NCBI GenBank assembly: GCA_047972145.1
Contig: JBKEAI010000120.1
Location: 1-39,863, forward strand
Direction: 5' to 3'
DNA: 39,863 nucleotides
DNA from: JAMLGJ01 sp047972145
GTDB lineage: Bacteria > Actinomycetota > Acidimicrobiia > Acidimicrobiales > Microtrichaceae
Below are positions 9,103-15,485 of the stretch, one piece after another. The notes under the pieces are model-generated. The model was not told the origin of the DNA. It ran no database searches and saw only the letters and a program-made list of their open reading frames with translations. The first letter of the stretch is position 1, and each line of letters starts with the position of its first letter. Made by a program: the position numbers and the translations under genes.

Positions 9103-11783
9103 CCCTTGGCCGCGGCCCAACTCGGCCCGTGCGACATGTTGACCTCCAGGGGCACCCTCAGGTCGAACGCACCCGACATCGCACCGAGCACGACCTCCGA
9201 GGTCTCCTCCATTCGTGCCGGGGGCACTTCGAGGATCACCTCGTCGTGCACCTGTAGCACGATCCGGCCGAGCTCGGTCGGCTCCAGGATCTGGTCCAGG
9301 CGTACCAGAGCAACCTTGAAGATGTCCGCTGCGAGGCCCTGGATCGGGGCGTTCATCGCCTGGCGCTCACCTGCCATGCGCACGTTGCGTTGGTTGGAGG
9401 AGAGCTCGGGGATCCTGCGCCTACGTCCGAACTCGGTCTCGGTGTAGCCCTTGTCACGGGCTTCTGCGACGGTACGGTCCATGAACTCACGAACGCTGGG
9501 GAACGCCTCGAAGTAGGCATCCAGGATCTCCTGGGCCTCCGAGGTGGGGATCGACAGACGTTGGGCCAACCCGTAGGCCTCCATGCCGTACGCGAGTCCG
9601 TAGGAGACCATCTTGGCCTTGGCCCTCTGCTCGGTGGTCACCTCCGACGGCGAGACCCCGAACACGTTCGCTGCGGTGCGGTTGTGGATGTCCTCGCCAC
9701 TCGTGAACGCCTCCACAAGGCCCGGATCATCCGAGAGGTGCGCTATGCAACGCAGCTCGATCTGGTTGTAGTCGGCAACGAGCATCTCGGTGCCCTCGGC
9801 GGGTACGAACGCCTCGCGGAAGCGTCTGCCGGTCTCGGTGCGAACCGGGATGTTGTGCAGGTTGGGCTTGTCCGAGGACAGCCGACCGGTGCGCGCCACG
9901 GTCTGGTTGAACGTGGCGTGGATGCGTCCGTCGTCGGCGACCTCTGCCAGCAGGCCTTCGCCGTAGGTCGAGCGGAGCTTCTCCACCTCCCGGTACGCGA
10001 GCAGGTGCTCGATTATCGGGTGGGTACCCCGCAGCTTCTCGAGTGTCTGGTGATCGGTGGAGGGGCCGGTCTTGGTCTTCTTCTGGGGTGGGAGCCCGAG
10101 CTTGTCGAAGAGGATCGCGCGCAGCTGGGGGGTGGAGTTCACGTTGAACTCCTCGCCGGCAGCATCGATCACCGCTGCTCGTTCGCGGTCGCACTCCGAG
10201 CGCAGCGACTCCGCGAGACCCTCGAGGACTTCCCGATCCACCCCGATGCCGACGTGTTCCATCTTCGCGAGCACCCGTACGAGTGGGGTCTCGATCCCAT
10301 CGGCCAGGGAGGTGAGCCCGCGGGCCTCGACCGCATCGGTGAGCGGCTCGACGAGGCTCGCGACTCCCGCCGCTCGCCGTGCGGCCGACAGCTCCACATC
10401 GACCGTGTCACCACCGAGGTCGAGCTGTCCCGATGCAGGGCCCACCTCGCTGGGCAACTCCGCGGAGGCGTAGCGCGCCATCAGGTCACCCAGCGCGTAG
10501 TTCGCGTCCGAGGGGTCGACCAGGTACGCAGCGAGTGCGGTGTCGGTCGACAGCGTCCTCAGGTCTGCGCCCAGGTCCAGCAGTGAGCGGATGAGCGGCT
10601 TCGCCTCGTGGCTCGCCACGGGCACCGCTCCCTGCATGAGCGCGTCGCACAGGGCCCCGACCCGCTCGACGCCGACCCAGAGCACCTCGCCGGGGGTGTC
10701 GGATCCGGTGGGAGCATCCAACACAAGGGCCACCCCCCGCAGCTCCGAACGACCCGGTTCCCCATCCCATTCCCCCATCAGCACCGCGCTGTGGCCAGTC
10801 GAGGCGCGCCCCAACGCCTCGGCCATGTCTGTGTCGTCGTCCGCCTCGGTGACCGTCGCATCGATGACCGACACGTCGGTCCGTGGCACACCTACCCCGT
10901 CTCCGAAGAGCTCGGGAAACGCCTCCGGAAGGCGTGGGATGAGGCTGGGGAACTCAAGGAAGTTGAACAGCTCGATGACCGCGTCGGGTTCGACCTCACC
11001 CTGGGTCGAGCGCCACGCCCCTTCGGGCAGCGGGACGTCGCGCACGAGGGTCATCATCTCGAGATTGCTACGTGCCTGCGCCTCGTTCTGCTCGAGGTTG
11101 GAGCGCAGCTTCGGTGTCTGTTCCCCGACGTGGCCGAAGATGCCGTCGAGGTCGCCGTAGGTGTTGACCAGCTTCGCAGCGGTCTTCTCGCCAACCCCGG
11201 GAACTCCTGGCAGGTTGTCGGAGTTGTCCCCACGCAGCGCCGCGTAGGTCACATAGCTGGAGGGAACCACGCCGGTTCGTTCCTCGATGCCGGCTTCGTC
11301 ATAGAGGGCGTAGTCGGACACACCCCGCTTGTTGTAGAGCACGCGGATGTGCGGATCCGACACCAGCTGATAGCTGTCGCGGTCCCCCGTCACGATGACC
11401 ACGTCCTCGCCCGCGTCGGACGCCTGTGTGGCGAGGGTGGCGATCACGTCGTCGGCCTCGAAGCCGGGGGCGTCGATCATCGGTAGCGCGAACGTCTCGA
11501 CAACCTGGTGCACCAGGCCCATCTGCTGGCGCAGGATGTCGGGCGCGGCATCACGGTTGGCCTTGTAGGTGTCGACCATCTCGTGGCGGAACGTCTTTTC
11601 GGGGCGGTCGAATGTCACGATGACCCTGTCCGGACGGTGATCGCGCACCAGGTTCAACAACATGGAGGTGAAGCCGAACACCGCGTTGGTGACCTGCCCC
11701 GAGGAAGTCTGGAGGTCGGTCGGCAGCGCGTGGAACGCCCGGTACGTGAGCGAGTTCCCGTCGATCAGCATCAGCGTGGACAC
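9099..11783 (-). CDS. polA: DNA polymerase I
   Basis: 894 residues. Residues 1 to about 300 are the 5'-3' exonuclease (LMLIDGNSLTYRAF, then VIVTGDRDSYQLV and GVPGVGEKTA). The middle (about 310-480) has the position of the 3'-5' exonuclease but I see no DxE proofreading motif. Residues about 500-894 are the polymerase: motif A VADYNQIELR near 671, motif B RAKAKMVSYGLAYG near 720, motif C VHDEV near 844. It fills gaps during repair and removes RNA primers. The start is GTG at 11783, with a TAACGT box seven bases before it, so the mRNA may be leaderless. It follows the response regulator gene (stop at 11844) and overlaps the methyltransferase start by four bases. Confidence 0.97.
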   Translation of the reverse strand: MSTLMLIDGNSLTYRAFHALPTDLQTSSGQVTNAVFGFTSMLLNLVRDHRPDRVIVTFDRPEKTFRHEMVDTYKANRDAAPDILRQQMGLVHQVVETFALPMIDAPGFEADDVIATLATQASDAGEDVVIVTGDRDSYQLVSDPHIRVLYNKRGVSDYALYDEAGIEERTGVVPSSYVTYAALRGDNSDNLPGVPGVGEKTAAKLVNTYGDLDGIFGHVGEQTPKLRSNLEQNEAQARSNLEMMTLVRDVPLPEGAWRSTQGEVEPDAVIELFNFLEFPSLIPRLPEAFPELFGDGVGVPRTDVSVIDATVTEADDDTDMAEALGRASTGHSAVLMGEWDGEPGRSELRGVALVLDAPTGSDTPGEVLWVGVERVGALCDALMQGAVPVASHEAKPLIRSLLDLGADLRTLSTDTALAAYLVDPSDANYALGDLMARYASAELPSEVGPASGQLDLGGDTVDVELSAARRAAGVASLVEPLTDAVEARGLTSLADGIETPLVRVLAKMEHVGIGVDREVLEGLAESLRSECDRERAAVIDAAGEEFNVNSTPQLRAILFDKLGLPPQKKTKTGPSTDHQTLEKLRGTHPIIEHLLAYREVEKLRSTYGEGLLAEVADDGRIHATFNQTVARTGRLSSDKPNLHNIPVRTETGRRFREAFVPAEGTEMLVADYNQIELRCIAHLSDDPGLVEAFTSGEDIHNRTAANVFGVSPSEVTTEQRAKAKMVSYGLAYGMEAYGLAQRLSIPTSEAQEILDAYFEAFPSVREFMDRTVAEARDKGYTETEFGRRRRIPELSSNQRNVRMAGERQAMNAPIQGLAADIFKVALVRLDQILEPTELGRIVLQVHDEVILEVPPARMEETSEVVLGAMSGAFDLRVPLEVNMSHGPSWAAAKG

Positions 11784-11790
11784 CGCAGCG

Positions 11791-11796
11791 ACGTTA
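11791..11796 (-). promoter_or_regulatory. -10 box of a likely leaderless polA mRNA
   Basis: TAACGT lies seven bases before the polA GTG (11781-11783). With the usual 6-7 base spacing from -10 to transcription start, the mRNA would begin at the start codon. No Shine-Dalgarno sequence is present. Confidence 0.5.
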
Positions 11797-11843
11797 GGTG
11801 GTCCTGAGGTACCCGTGCGCCCCGTCGGCCTGGCGCGGCCGGT

Positions 11844-12437
11844 TCAGGACTTGGACAGGGACTCGGGCACCAACGAACCGGCGACGATGTCCTCGGAGAC
11901 GTCCCGCATCTGCCTGCGTGAGGTCATGGCGGTCTTCTGGATGAACCCGAACGCGTCCGCCTCGGAGAGACCATGACGATCCATGAGCAGACCCTTCGCG
12001 CGGTCGACGAGCTTTCTGACCTCCAGGCGTTCCTCGGCGTTGGCGACCTGCTCGGCCAGCAGGCTCTCCGCCTTGAAGCGAGCGAGGGCGACCTCGATCG
12101 CCGGCACCAGGTCGTGGCGCTCGAACGGCTTCACCACGTACCCATGCACTCCGGCATCGGTAGCCTCCTCGATCAACTCGCGCTGGGAGAAGGCGGTCAC
12201 CAGCACGACCGCGCAGATCCGTTCCGCGTTTATCCGTCGTGCGACCGAGATCCCGTCCATGCCCGGCATCTTGATGTCCAGCAACGCCACATCGGGGCGG
12301 TTCTCGGTGACCTGCGACAGTGCCAGATCCCCGCGACCGGCCTCACCCACGACGTCGTAGCCCTCCTCGGTGAGGAGCTCACGCAGGTCCATACGGATGA
12401 TGGCCTCGTCCTCTGCAACTACTACCCGGGTTGGCAC
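11844..12437 (-). CDS. Response regulator with ANTAR RNA-binding domain (PdtaR-like)
   Basis: 197 residues. Residues 1-120 are a receiver domain: acidic pocket AEDE (8-11), phospho-acceptor D54 in LLDIKMPGMDG, conserved threonine in VLVTAF and lysine in VVKPF. Residues about 123-185 are an ANTAR domain (KLVDRAKGLLMDRHGLSEADAF), which binds dual-hairpin RNAs and acts as an antiterminator. In mycobacteria the related PdtaR is partnered by a histidine kinase PdtaS, not seen here. The GTG at 12437 is chosen because GAGGAAGG lies a few bases upstream; an earlier ATG would add a 39-residue stretch unlike any receiver. Neighbouring polA is a common arrangement in actinobacteria. Confidence 0.92.
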   Translation of the reverse strand: MPTRVVVAEDEAIIRMDLRELLTEEGYDVVGEAGRGDLALSQVTENRPDVALLDIKMPGMDGISVARRINAERICAVVLVTAFSQRELIEEATDAGVHGYVVKPFERHDLVPAIEVALARFKAESLLAEQVANAEERLEVRKLVDRAKGLLMDRHGLSEADAFGFIQKTAMTSRRQMRDVSEDIVAGSLVPESLSKS

Positions 12438-12491
12438 CGTTGCCTTCCTCAGCCCGTCACCGAGCCTGTTATCGATCTGTCCGCATCGCAG

Positions 12492-12506
12492 CGGGGCAAG
12501 GCCCCG
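12492..12506 (-). terminator. Small GC hairpin upstream of the response regulator
   Basis: CGGGGC and GCCCCG with a three-base loop, about 90 bp past the stop of the coiled-coil gene and 55 bp before the response regulator start. It could end transcription of the former or lie in the leader of the latter. A TAGACT sequence a little upstream (about 12520-12525) is a possible -10 box for the response regulator. Both readings are weak. Confidence 0.35.
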
Positions 12507-12594
12507 ACAGCAGATTTTCAGTCTAGGCACGCCCCGGCCGATCGAGGCGTACACCGTGGGGACCCTTCACTCGACACGCGACCTGGGCGCCCTG

Positions 12595-12915
12595 CTAGCT
12601 GTGCGACAGGCGGTCCAGGAGCTCGTCCTGTTCGCATTCGAGGCGCACGATGCGGTCGCGGAGCTGCTCACGGTGGCGCTGCATCGCGTCGGTGGTCCGT
12701 TGGGCGTCGCGGTGTTCCTGGTCCGCCAGTGGGGTCTCTGAGACCAACGAGCGTATGCGGGTGTCCTCGGAGACATCAGCGAAGTGCGCGACCTGCTCGT
12801 CGGCCACACGCAGCTCCTCGCGCAGCTTCGAAAGTCGCTTGGAGACGCTCCTCAACCGTCGCTCGACCAGCACCTCGCCAACTGTACGCCCGTTGCAGCG
12901 TTGTGGAGCGAGCAT
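12595..12915 (-). CDS. Conserved coiled-coil protein of unknown function
   Basis: 106 residues from ATG 12915. GGAGG sits seven bases before this ATG (GGAGG-CGCCGGG-ATG), which decides the start. After a short N-terminal part rich in basic residues, two heptad-rich helices appear: SKRLSKLREELRVADEQVAH and QRTTDAMQRHREQLRDRIVR, separated by a segment with LVSETPLADQEHRDAQ. I recognise this general pattern as a small conserved actinobacterial protein but know no function; it looks cytoplasmic and probably oligomeric. It lies between tRNA-Leu and the response regulator on the same strand. A 36-codon ORF with its own strong ribosome-binding site overlaps its 5' end. Confidence 0.75.
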   Translation of the reverse strand: MLAPQRCNGRTVGEVLVERRLRSVSKRLSKLREELRVADEQVAHFADVSEDTRIRSLVSETPLADQEHRDAQRTTDAMQRHREQLRDRIVRLECEQDELLDRLSHS

Positions 12916-12962
12916 CCCGGCGCCTCCACGGGCGTGCCCTCTGGGATGTCGATGTGTGCCAT
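12852..12962 (-). CDS. Possible 36-codon ORF overlapping the start of the coiled-coil gene
   Basis: ATG at 12962 is preceded by GGAGGT at six bases (GGAGGT-GCAGCG-ATG), one of the best ribosome-binding sites in the window. The 36-residue product starts MAHIDIPEGTPVEAPG and ends at TGA 12852-12854, about 60 bases inside the next gene, in another frame. It may be a translated upstream ORF that couples to the coiled-coil gene, whose own ribosome-binding site lies inside it. The N-terminus recalls carboxymuconolactone-decarboxylase-like proteins, but nothing after residue 12 supports that family. It could also be a chance ORF or the remnant of a degraded gene. Confidence 0.35.
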   Translation of the reverse strand: MAHIDIPEGTPVEAPGCSLHNAATGVQLARCWSSDG

Positions 12963-13046
12963 CGCTGCACCTCCGATTCGCTGCGCTCGTCGCATTGGGT
13001 ACCCAGCGGTCGAACCCGCTTGATCCGGTACAGCTCGGTGTATGGG

Positions 13047-13129
13047 TGCCCGGGGTGGGATTTGAACCCACACGCCCTTTCGGACAGCGGATTTTGAGTC
13101 CGCCGCGTCTGCCGTTCCGCCACCCGGGC
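13047..13129 (-). tRNA. tRNA-Leu (anticodon CAA)
   Basis: 83 nt on the minus strand. Acceptor arms GCCCGGG (5') and CCCGGGC (3') pair fully, followed by discriminator A at 13047. The anticodon loop reads CTCAAAA, giving CAA, which decodes UUG. The T arm has GGGTTCAAATCCC, and the long variable arm TGTCCGAAAGGGCG marks a class II tRNA as expected for leucine. The 3' CCA is not encoded (ACCC in the DNA) and must be added after transcription. Confidence 0.96.
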
Positions 13130-13158
13130 CCGACGCGCCGTGGTGCGCCGAGTCGCCG

Positions 13159-13164
13159 ACTCTA
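13159..13164 (-). promoter_or_regulatory. Candidate -10 box for tRNA-Leu
   Basis: TAGAGT on the minus strand, about 30 bases before the mature 5' end of the tRNA. No clear -35 element is visible, as usual for this GC-rich sequence. Confidence 0.35.
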
Positions 13165-13225
13165 GCGCGGAGGACCGCTGGCGCTCCCAGGGGCGTTGCG
13201 CACAGGATCGGGGCGGCGCGTCCGG

Positions 13226-13231
13226 TAGTTT
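13226..13231 (+). promoter_or_regulatory. -10 box of a likely leaderless mRNA (small membrane protein)
   Basis: TAGTTT lies seven bases before the ATG at 13239 (spacer GACCGCC), placing the expected transcription start on the start codon. No ribosome-binding site is present. Confidence 0.5.
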
Positions 13232-13238
13232 GACCGCC

Positions 13239-13406
13239 ATGAGCAACGATGCTGAACCTGTGGAGTCATCGAGGCACCTCGGCCGCTGGCTGATCCTGAT
13301 CGCGTTGGCGGTCATCGCCGCGGCGCTCGGGCGCAAGATGGCCATCGACTCGGCAGACAGGGAGTTCGAAGCCCGCCTGGCGGCGCTCGATGCCAACCGC
13401 GACTGA
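13239..13406 (+). CDS. Small single-pass membrane protein, unknown function
   Basis: 55 residues. After about 14 polar residues comes one membrane segment, WLILIALAVIAAALG (about 15-30), then a charged C-terminal helix with REFEARLAALDANRD. No family recognised. The ATG at 13239 is preferred over the in-frame upstream GTG at 13140 because the latter overlaps the upstream region of the tRNA, and because a -10 box lies at exactly seven bases before this ATG. It is one of only four plus-strand genes in the window. It is followed at once by a 16-bp tandem repeat and faces bcp on the other strand. A short protein of this kind could be a chance ORF, but the promoter placement argues for a gene. Confidence 0.6.
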   Translation: MSNDAEPVESSRHLGRWLILIALAVIAAALGRKMAIDSADREFEARLAALDANRD

Positions 13407-13413
13407 ACTCGCA

Positions 13414-13493
13414 CCGCCAGGCAATTACACCGCCAGGCAATCACACCGCCAGGCAATCACACCGCCAGGCAATCACACAGCCAGGCAATAGAA
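13414..13493. repeat. 16-bp tandem repeat, five units
   Basis: Units start at 13414, 13430, 13446, 13462 and 13478. The core is CCGCCAGGCAATCACA; units 2-4 are identical, unit 1 differs at one base (T for C) and unit 5 at several. It lies between the convergent ends of the small membrane protein gene and bcp, eight bases after the stop of the former. The period of 16 is not a multiple of three and the unit is not palindromic. It looks like a minisatellite that may vary between strains. Confidence 0.9.
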
Positions 13494-13530
13494 CCGCGCA
13501 ACGCTGGACCTTCGGGGGCCGGGCGGACTC

Positions 13531-13995
13531 TCAGCGCAGCGCTGCCAGCAGCTTCTTTGGTGTGTCCTTGGGGCTCACCTTGTACCAGGCCTGCTCGACC
13601 TTGCCCTTCTCATCGACCAGGAAGGCGCTGCGGATGATCCCCATGTACGCCTTGCCGTAGAGCTTTTTCTCTCCCCACACCCCGTACGCGTCGGCGACCT
13701 TGTGCTCGGGGTCGCTCAAGAGGGTAAACCCGAGGGAGTGCTTGGTATCGAAGGAGTCGAGCCGTTCGGGCATGTCCGGGCTGATACCGAGGATCACAGT
13801 GTCACCGATCTCACCCGCAATGTCGCGCAGCCCGCATGCCTGGGCTGTGCAGCCGGGGGTGTTGGCTTTCGGGTAGAAGAACACCATCACCTTGGAGCCC
13901 TTGAACTCCGAGAGGCGGTGCTTCTCCCCGTGTTGGTCGGTGAGGTGGAAAGCCGGGGCGCGGTCGCCCGCGGCCAGCCGATCTGGGTCGCTCAT
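13531..13995 (-). CDS. bcp: Thioredoxin-dependent thiol peroxidase (Bcp/PrxQ)
   Basis: 154 residues from ATG 13995. It is an AhpC/TSA-type peroxiredoxin that reduces peroxides in the cytoplasm using thioredoxin. The peroxidatic cysteine is C49 in the motif NTPGCTAQAC and the resolving cysteine C54 lies five residues later, the usual PrxQ arrangement. Upstream hallmarks GDRAPAFHL and VMVFFYPKA are present and the length is normal. An earlier TTG at 14001 would add two residues; ATG 13995 is preferred because TATTGT lies seven bases before it, as for other leaderless genes here. It is monocistronic, convergent with the small membrane protein gene. Confidence 0.95.
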   Translation of the reverse strand: MSDPDRLAAGDRAPAFHLTDQHGEKHRLSEFKGSKVMVFFYPKANTPGCTAQACGLRDIAGEIGDTVILGISPDMPERLDSFDTKHSLGFTLLSDPEHKVADAYGVWGEKKLYGKAYMGIIRSAFLVDEKGKVEQAWYKVSPKDTPKKLLAALR

Positions 13996-14002
13996 GGCCA
14001 AG

Positions 14003-14008
14003 ACAATA
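14003..14008 (-). promoter_or_regulatory. -10 box of a likely leaderless bcp mRNA
   Basis: TATTGT lies seven bases (CTTGGCC) before the bcp ATG. No ribosome-binding site is visible. Confidence 0.5.
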
Positions 14009-14037
14009 CGTCAAGGCGAACAGGCCCGGACGCGAGC

Positions 14038-14066
14038 GGTTCCCGACCTCCGTCGGGCCGGGAACC
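14038..14066 (-). terminator. Hairpin after the HU gene
   Basis: Arms GGTTCCCG (14038-14045) and CGGGAACC (14059-14066) pair fully and are extended by two more GC pairs after a mismatch. It lies about 55 bases past the HU stop and just before the bcp promoter. There is no T-tract. Confidence 0.6.
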
Positions 14067-14118
14067 ACTCGGTTGATCTCCGATACCTACGGGCTGCACC
14101 GTCACCGGTGCGGCCGTG

Positions 14119-14403
14119 TCACGCCTGATTCTTGGCGCGGGCCTTCAGCTTGGCGCCGGCAGAGACCTTGGCAGCCTTGGAGGCCGGCACGTTGATCTCC
14201 TCACCGGTCTGCGGGTTGCGAGCCTTGCGGGCCTTGCGATCGGTCTGCTCGAACTTCAAGAAGCCCGGGATCGTCAGCGTGTCCGCACCCCTGGCGACGA
14301 TGTCACCGGCGATCGACTCGAACTCGTCGAGCACCGACTGCACGTCCTTCTTGGACAGCTCGGTGCGCTGCGAGATCGTCTCCACCACTTCGGTCTTGTT
14401 CAT
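14119..14403 (-). CDS. hup: HU family DNA-binding protein
   Basis: 94 residues, a nucleoid protein that binds and bends DNA as a dimer. N-terminal MNKTEVVETISQRTELSKKD and the DNA-binding arm with FEQTDRKARKARNPQTGEEI and the prokaryotic HU signature are clear. The C-terminus ends a few residues after the HU fold (AKLKARAKNQA), without the long lysine/alanine-rich tail found in mycobacterial and streptomycete HU. ATG 14403 is preceded by GGGAGGAAAATC, a strong ribosome-binding site. Upstream (14404-14579) are a possible extended -10 TGATAAT at about 14464-14470 and two palindromes, so this gene has its own promoter region. Confidence 0.96.
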   Translation of the reverse strand: MNKTEVVETISQRTELSKKDVQSVLDEFESIAGDIVARGADTLTIPGFLKFEQTDRKARKARNPQTGEEINVPASKAAKVSAGAKLKARAKNQA

Positions 14404-14496
14404 GATTTTCCTCCCGGCCGGCCCATGCGGACCGACTGCGACGGCTAGATGACAACCATGTGATTATCACGAATCGAGCCCTGGTCGCGGCATTTC

Positions 14497-14514
14497 GCCT
14501 TGAAATCTCAAGGC
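14497..14514. promoter_or_regulatory. Palindrome between trpA and hup
   Basis: GCCTTGA-AATC-TCAAGGC, with perfect 7-bp arms and a four-base loop, 66 bases past the trpA stop and about 95 bases upstream of the HU start. It could be the trpA terminator or an operator for hup. The short stem and A/T-containing arms make an operator about as likely as a terminator. Confidence 0.4.
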
Positions 14515-14541
14515 AACCACCCTCCGCGCGCACCTACCTAC

Positions 14542-14555
14542 ACGACCATGGTCGT
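14542..14555. promoter_or_regulatory. Perfect 14-bp palindrome downstream of trpA
   Basis: ACGACCATGGTCGT has no loop, which fits a dimeric protein-binding site better than an RNA hairpin. It lies 25 bases past the trpA stop. No regulator can be named. Confidence 0.3.
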
Positions 14556-14579
14556 CGGCGGGCGGGCCGTACAACCCGA

Positions 14580-15485
14580 TCAACCTCGCGCCAGCACCTC
14601 GGAGAACTCCGCCACCAGGTCCCCCACCGCCTCAGGAGATCGGGTCTCGATAGCCCGGCGCACCACGGCGGAACCGACCACGACGCCGTCGGCAACCTCA
14701 CAGACGTCCGCGGCCTGCTGCGGAGTCCCGATGCCCACTCCGACCAGCACCGGCATGTCGGTGAGGGCCTTGATGCGCGCCGCTATGACCTTGGCCGTCG
14801 CCGCCAACTCAGCACGCTCACCGGTCACGCCGAGCAGGCCCACCGCATACACGAAGCCCCTGGCCCGCTCGATGACCAACCCAAGACGAGCGTCATCCGC
14901 GGTGGGCGCCGCGAGCATCACGGTCTCGACACCGGCTTCGTCAGCGGCGGCACACCAGAGCCCGGCCTCCTCGAGGGGAATGTCGGGCAGGATCGCACCG
15001 GCAACACCCGAGCGCTTGAGCTCCGAGGCGAAGCGCTGCCATCCGAAGCGGTAGACGAGGTTCGCGTAGGTCATCACCGCGGTCGGCACGCCCGGCTCCG
15101 CCAGCGCGAGGTCGCGGAGTATCCCCGCGGGCGTGGCTCCGGCGTCCAGCGCCTCCTGGGATGCCTGCTGGATGATCGGGCCATCCATCACGGGATCCGA
15201 GAACGGGATGCCGACCTCGATCGCGTCGGCGCCTGCGCTGCCGATGGCCCCCAGGATCGTCGTCCAGTCCGTGTCCCCATCCTGGGGCAGCCCTGCGGTG
15301 ATGTACGGAACCAGGCACTTGTGACCGTCGGCGACGCGCTCCCGGAGGGTCGACTCGAGCGTCCCCACTCCCACCGCACCTCCTGTGGGCGGCACCTCTG
15401 CACTTGGCACCTCTGCACTTGGCCTTGGCACGTCTGCACTTCGGACGTCTGTACCTCGCTCCCCCGCGCCCGGCTGAGGGTTCAC
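14580..15485 (-). CDS. trpA: Tryptophan synthase alpha chain
   Basis: 301 residues, longer than the usual 260-270. It cleaves indole-3-glycerol phosphate to indole, passed to TrpB. The family core begins near residue 43 (ESTLRERVADGHKCLVPYIT). The catalytic region ADAIEVGIPFSDPVMDGP contains the conserved Glu and Asp, and the phosphate-binding end VGVGIGTPQQA is present. Residues 1-42 are a low-complexity extension (SAEVPSAEVP) encoded by 15-bp tandem repeats. The GTG at 15485 overlaps the trpB stop by four bases (GTGA), which supports this start and makes the extension part of the protein. It is the last gene of the trp run. Confidence 0.95.
   Translation of the reverse strand: MNPQPGAGERGTDVRSADVPRPSAEVPSAEVPPTGGAVGVGTLESTLRERVADGHKCLVPYITAGLPQDGDTDWTTILGAIGSAGADAIEVGIPFSDPVMDGPIIQQASQEALDAGATPAGILRDLALAEPGVPTAVMTYANLVYRFGWQRFASELKRSGVAGAILPDIPLEEAGLWCAAADEAGVETVMLAAPTADDARLGLVIERARGFVYAVGLLGVTGERAELAATAKVIAARIKALTDMPVLVGVGIGTPQQAADVCEVADGVVVGSAVVRRAIETRSPEAVGDLVAEFSEVLARG
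15391..15441. repeat. 15-bp tandem repeats in the 5' end of trpA
   Basis: GGCACCTCTGCACTT occurs at 15391-15405 and 15406-15420, and with one change at 15427-15441. On the coding strand it encodes SAEVP units. The period keeps the reading frame. Confidence 0.85.

Noticed and set aside
12852..12962. Reading the 36-codon ORF and the coiled-coil gene as one frameshifted gene
   Set aside because: Each has its own good ribosome-binding site and the coiled-coil gene is complete from its own ATG, so no frameshift is needed.
12776..13456. 226-codon minus-strand ORF running through the 16-bp repeat and tRNA-Leu
   Set aside because: It overlaps a tRNA and a real gene in other frames and has no family pattern.
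13414..13493. Possible CRISPR array
   Set aside because: The 16-bp units are directly adjacent with no spacers, and no cas genes are near.
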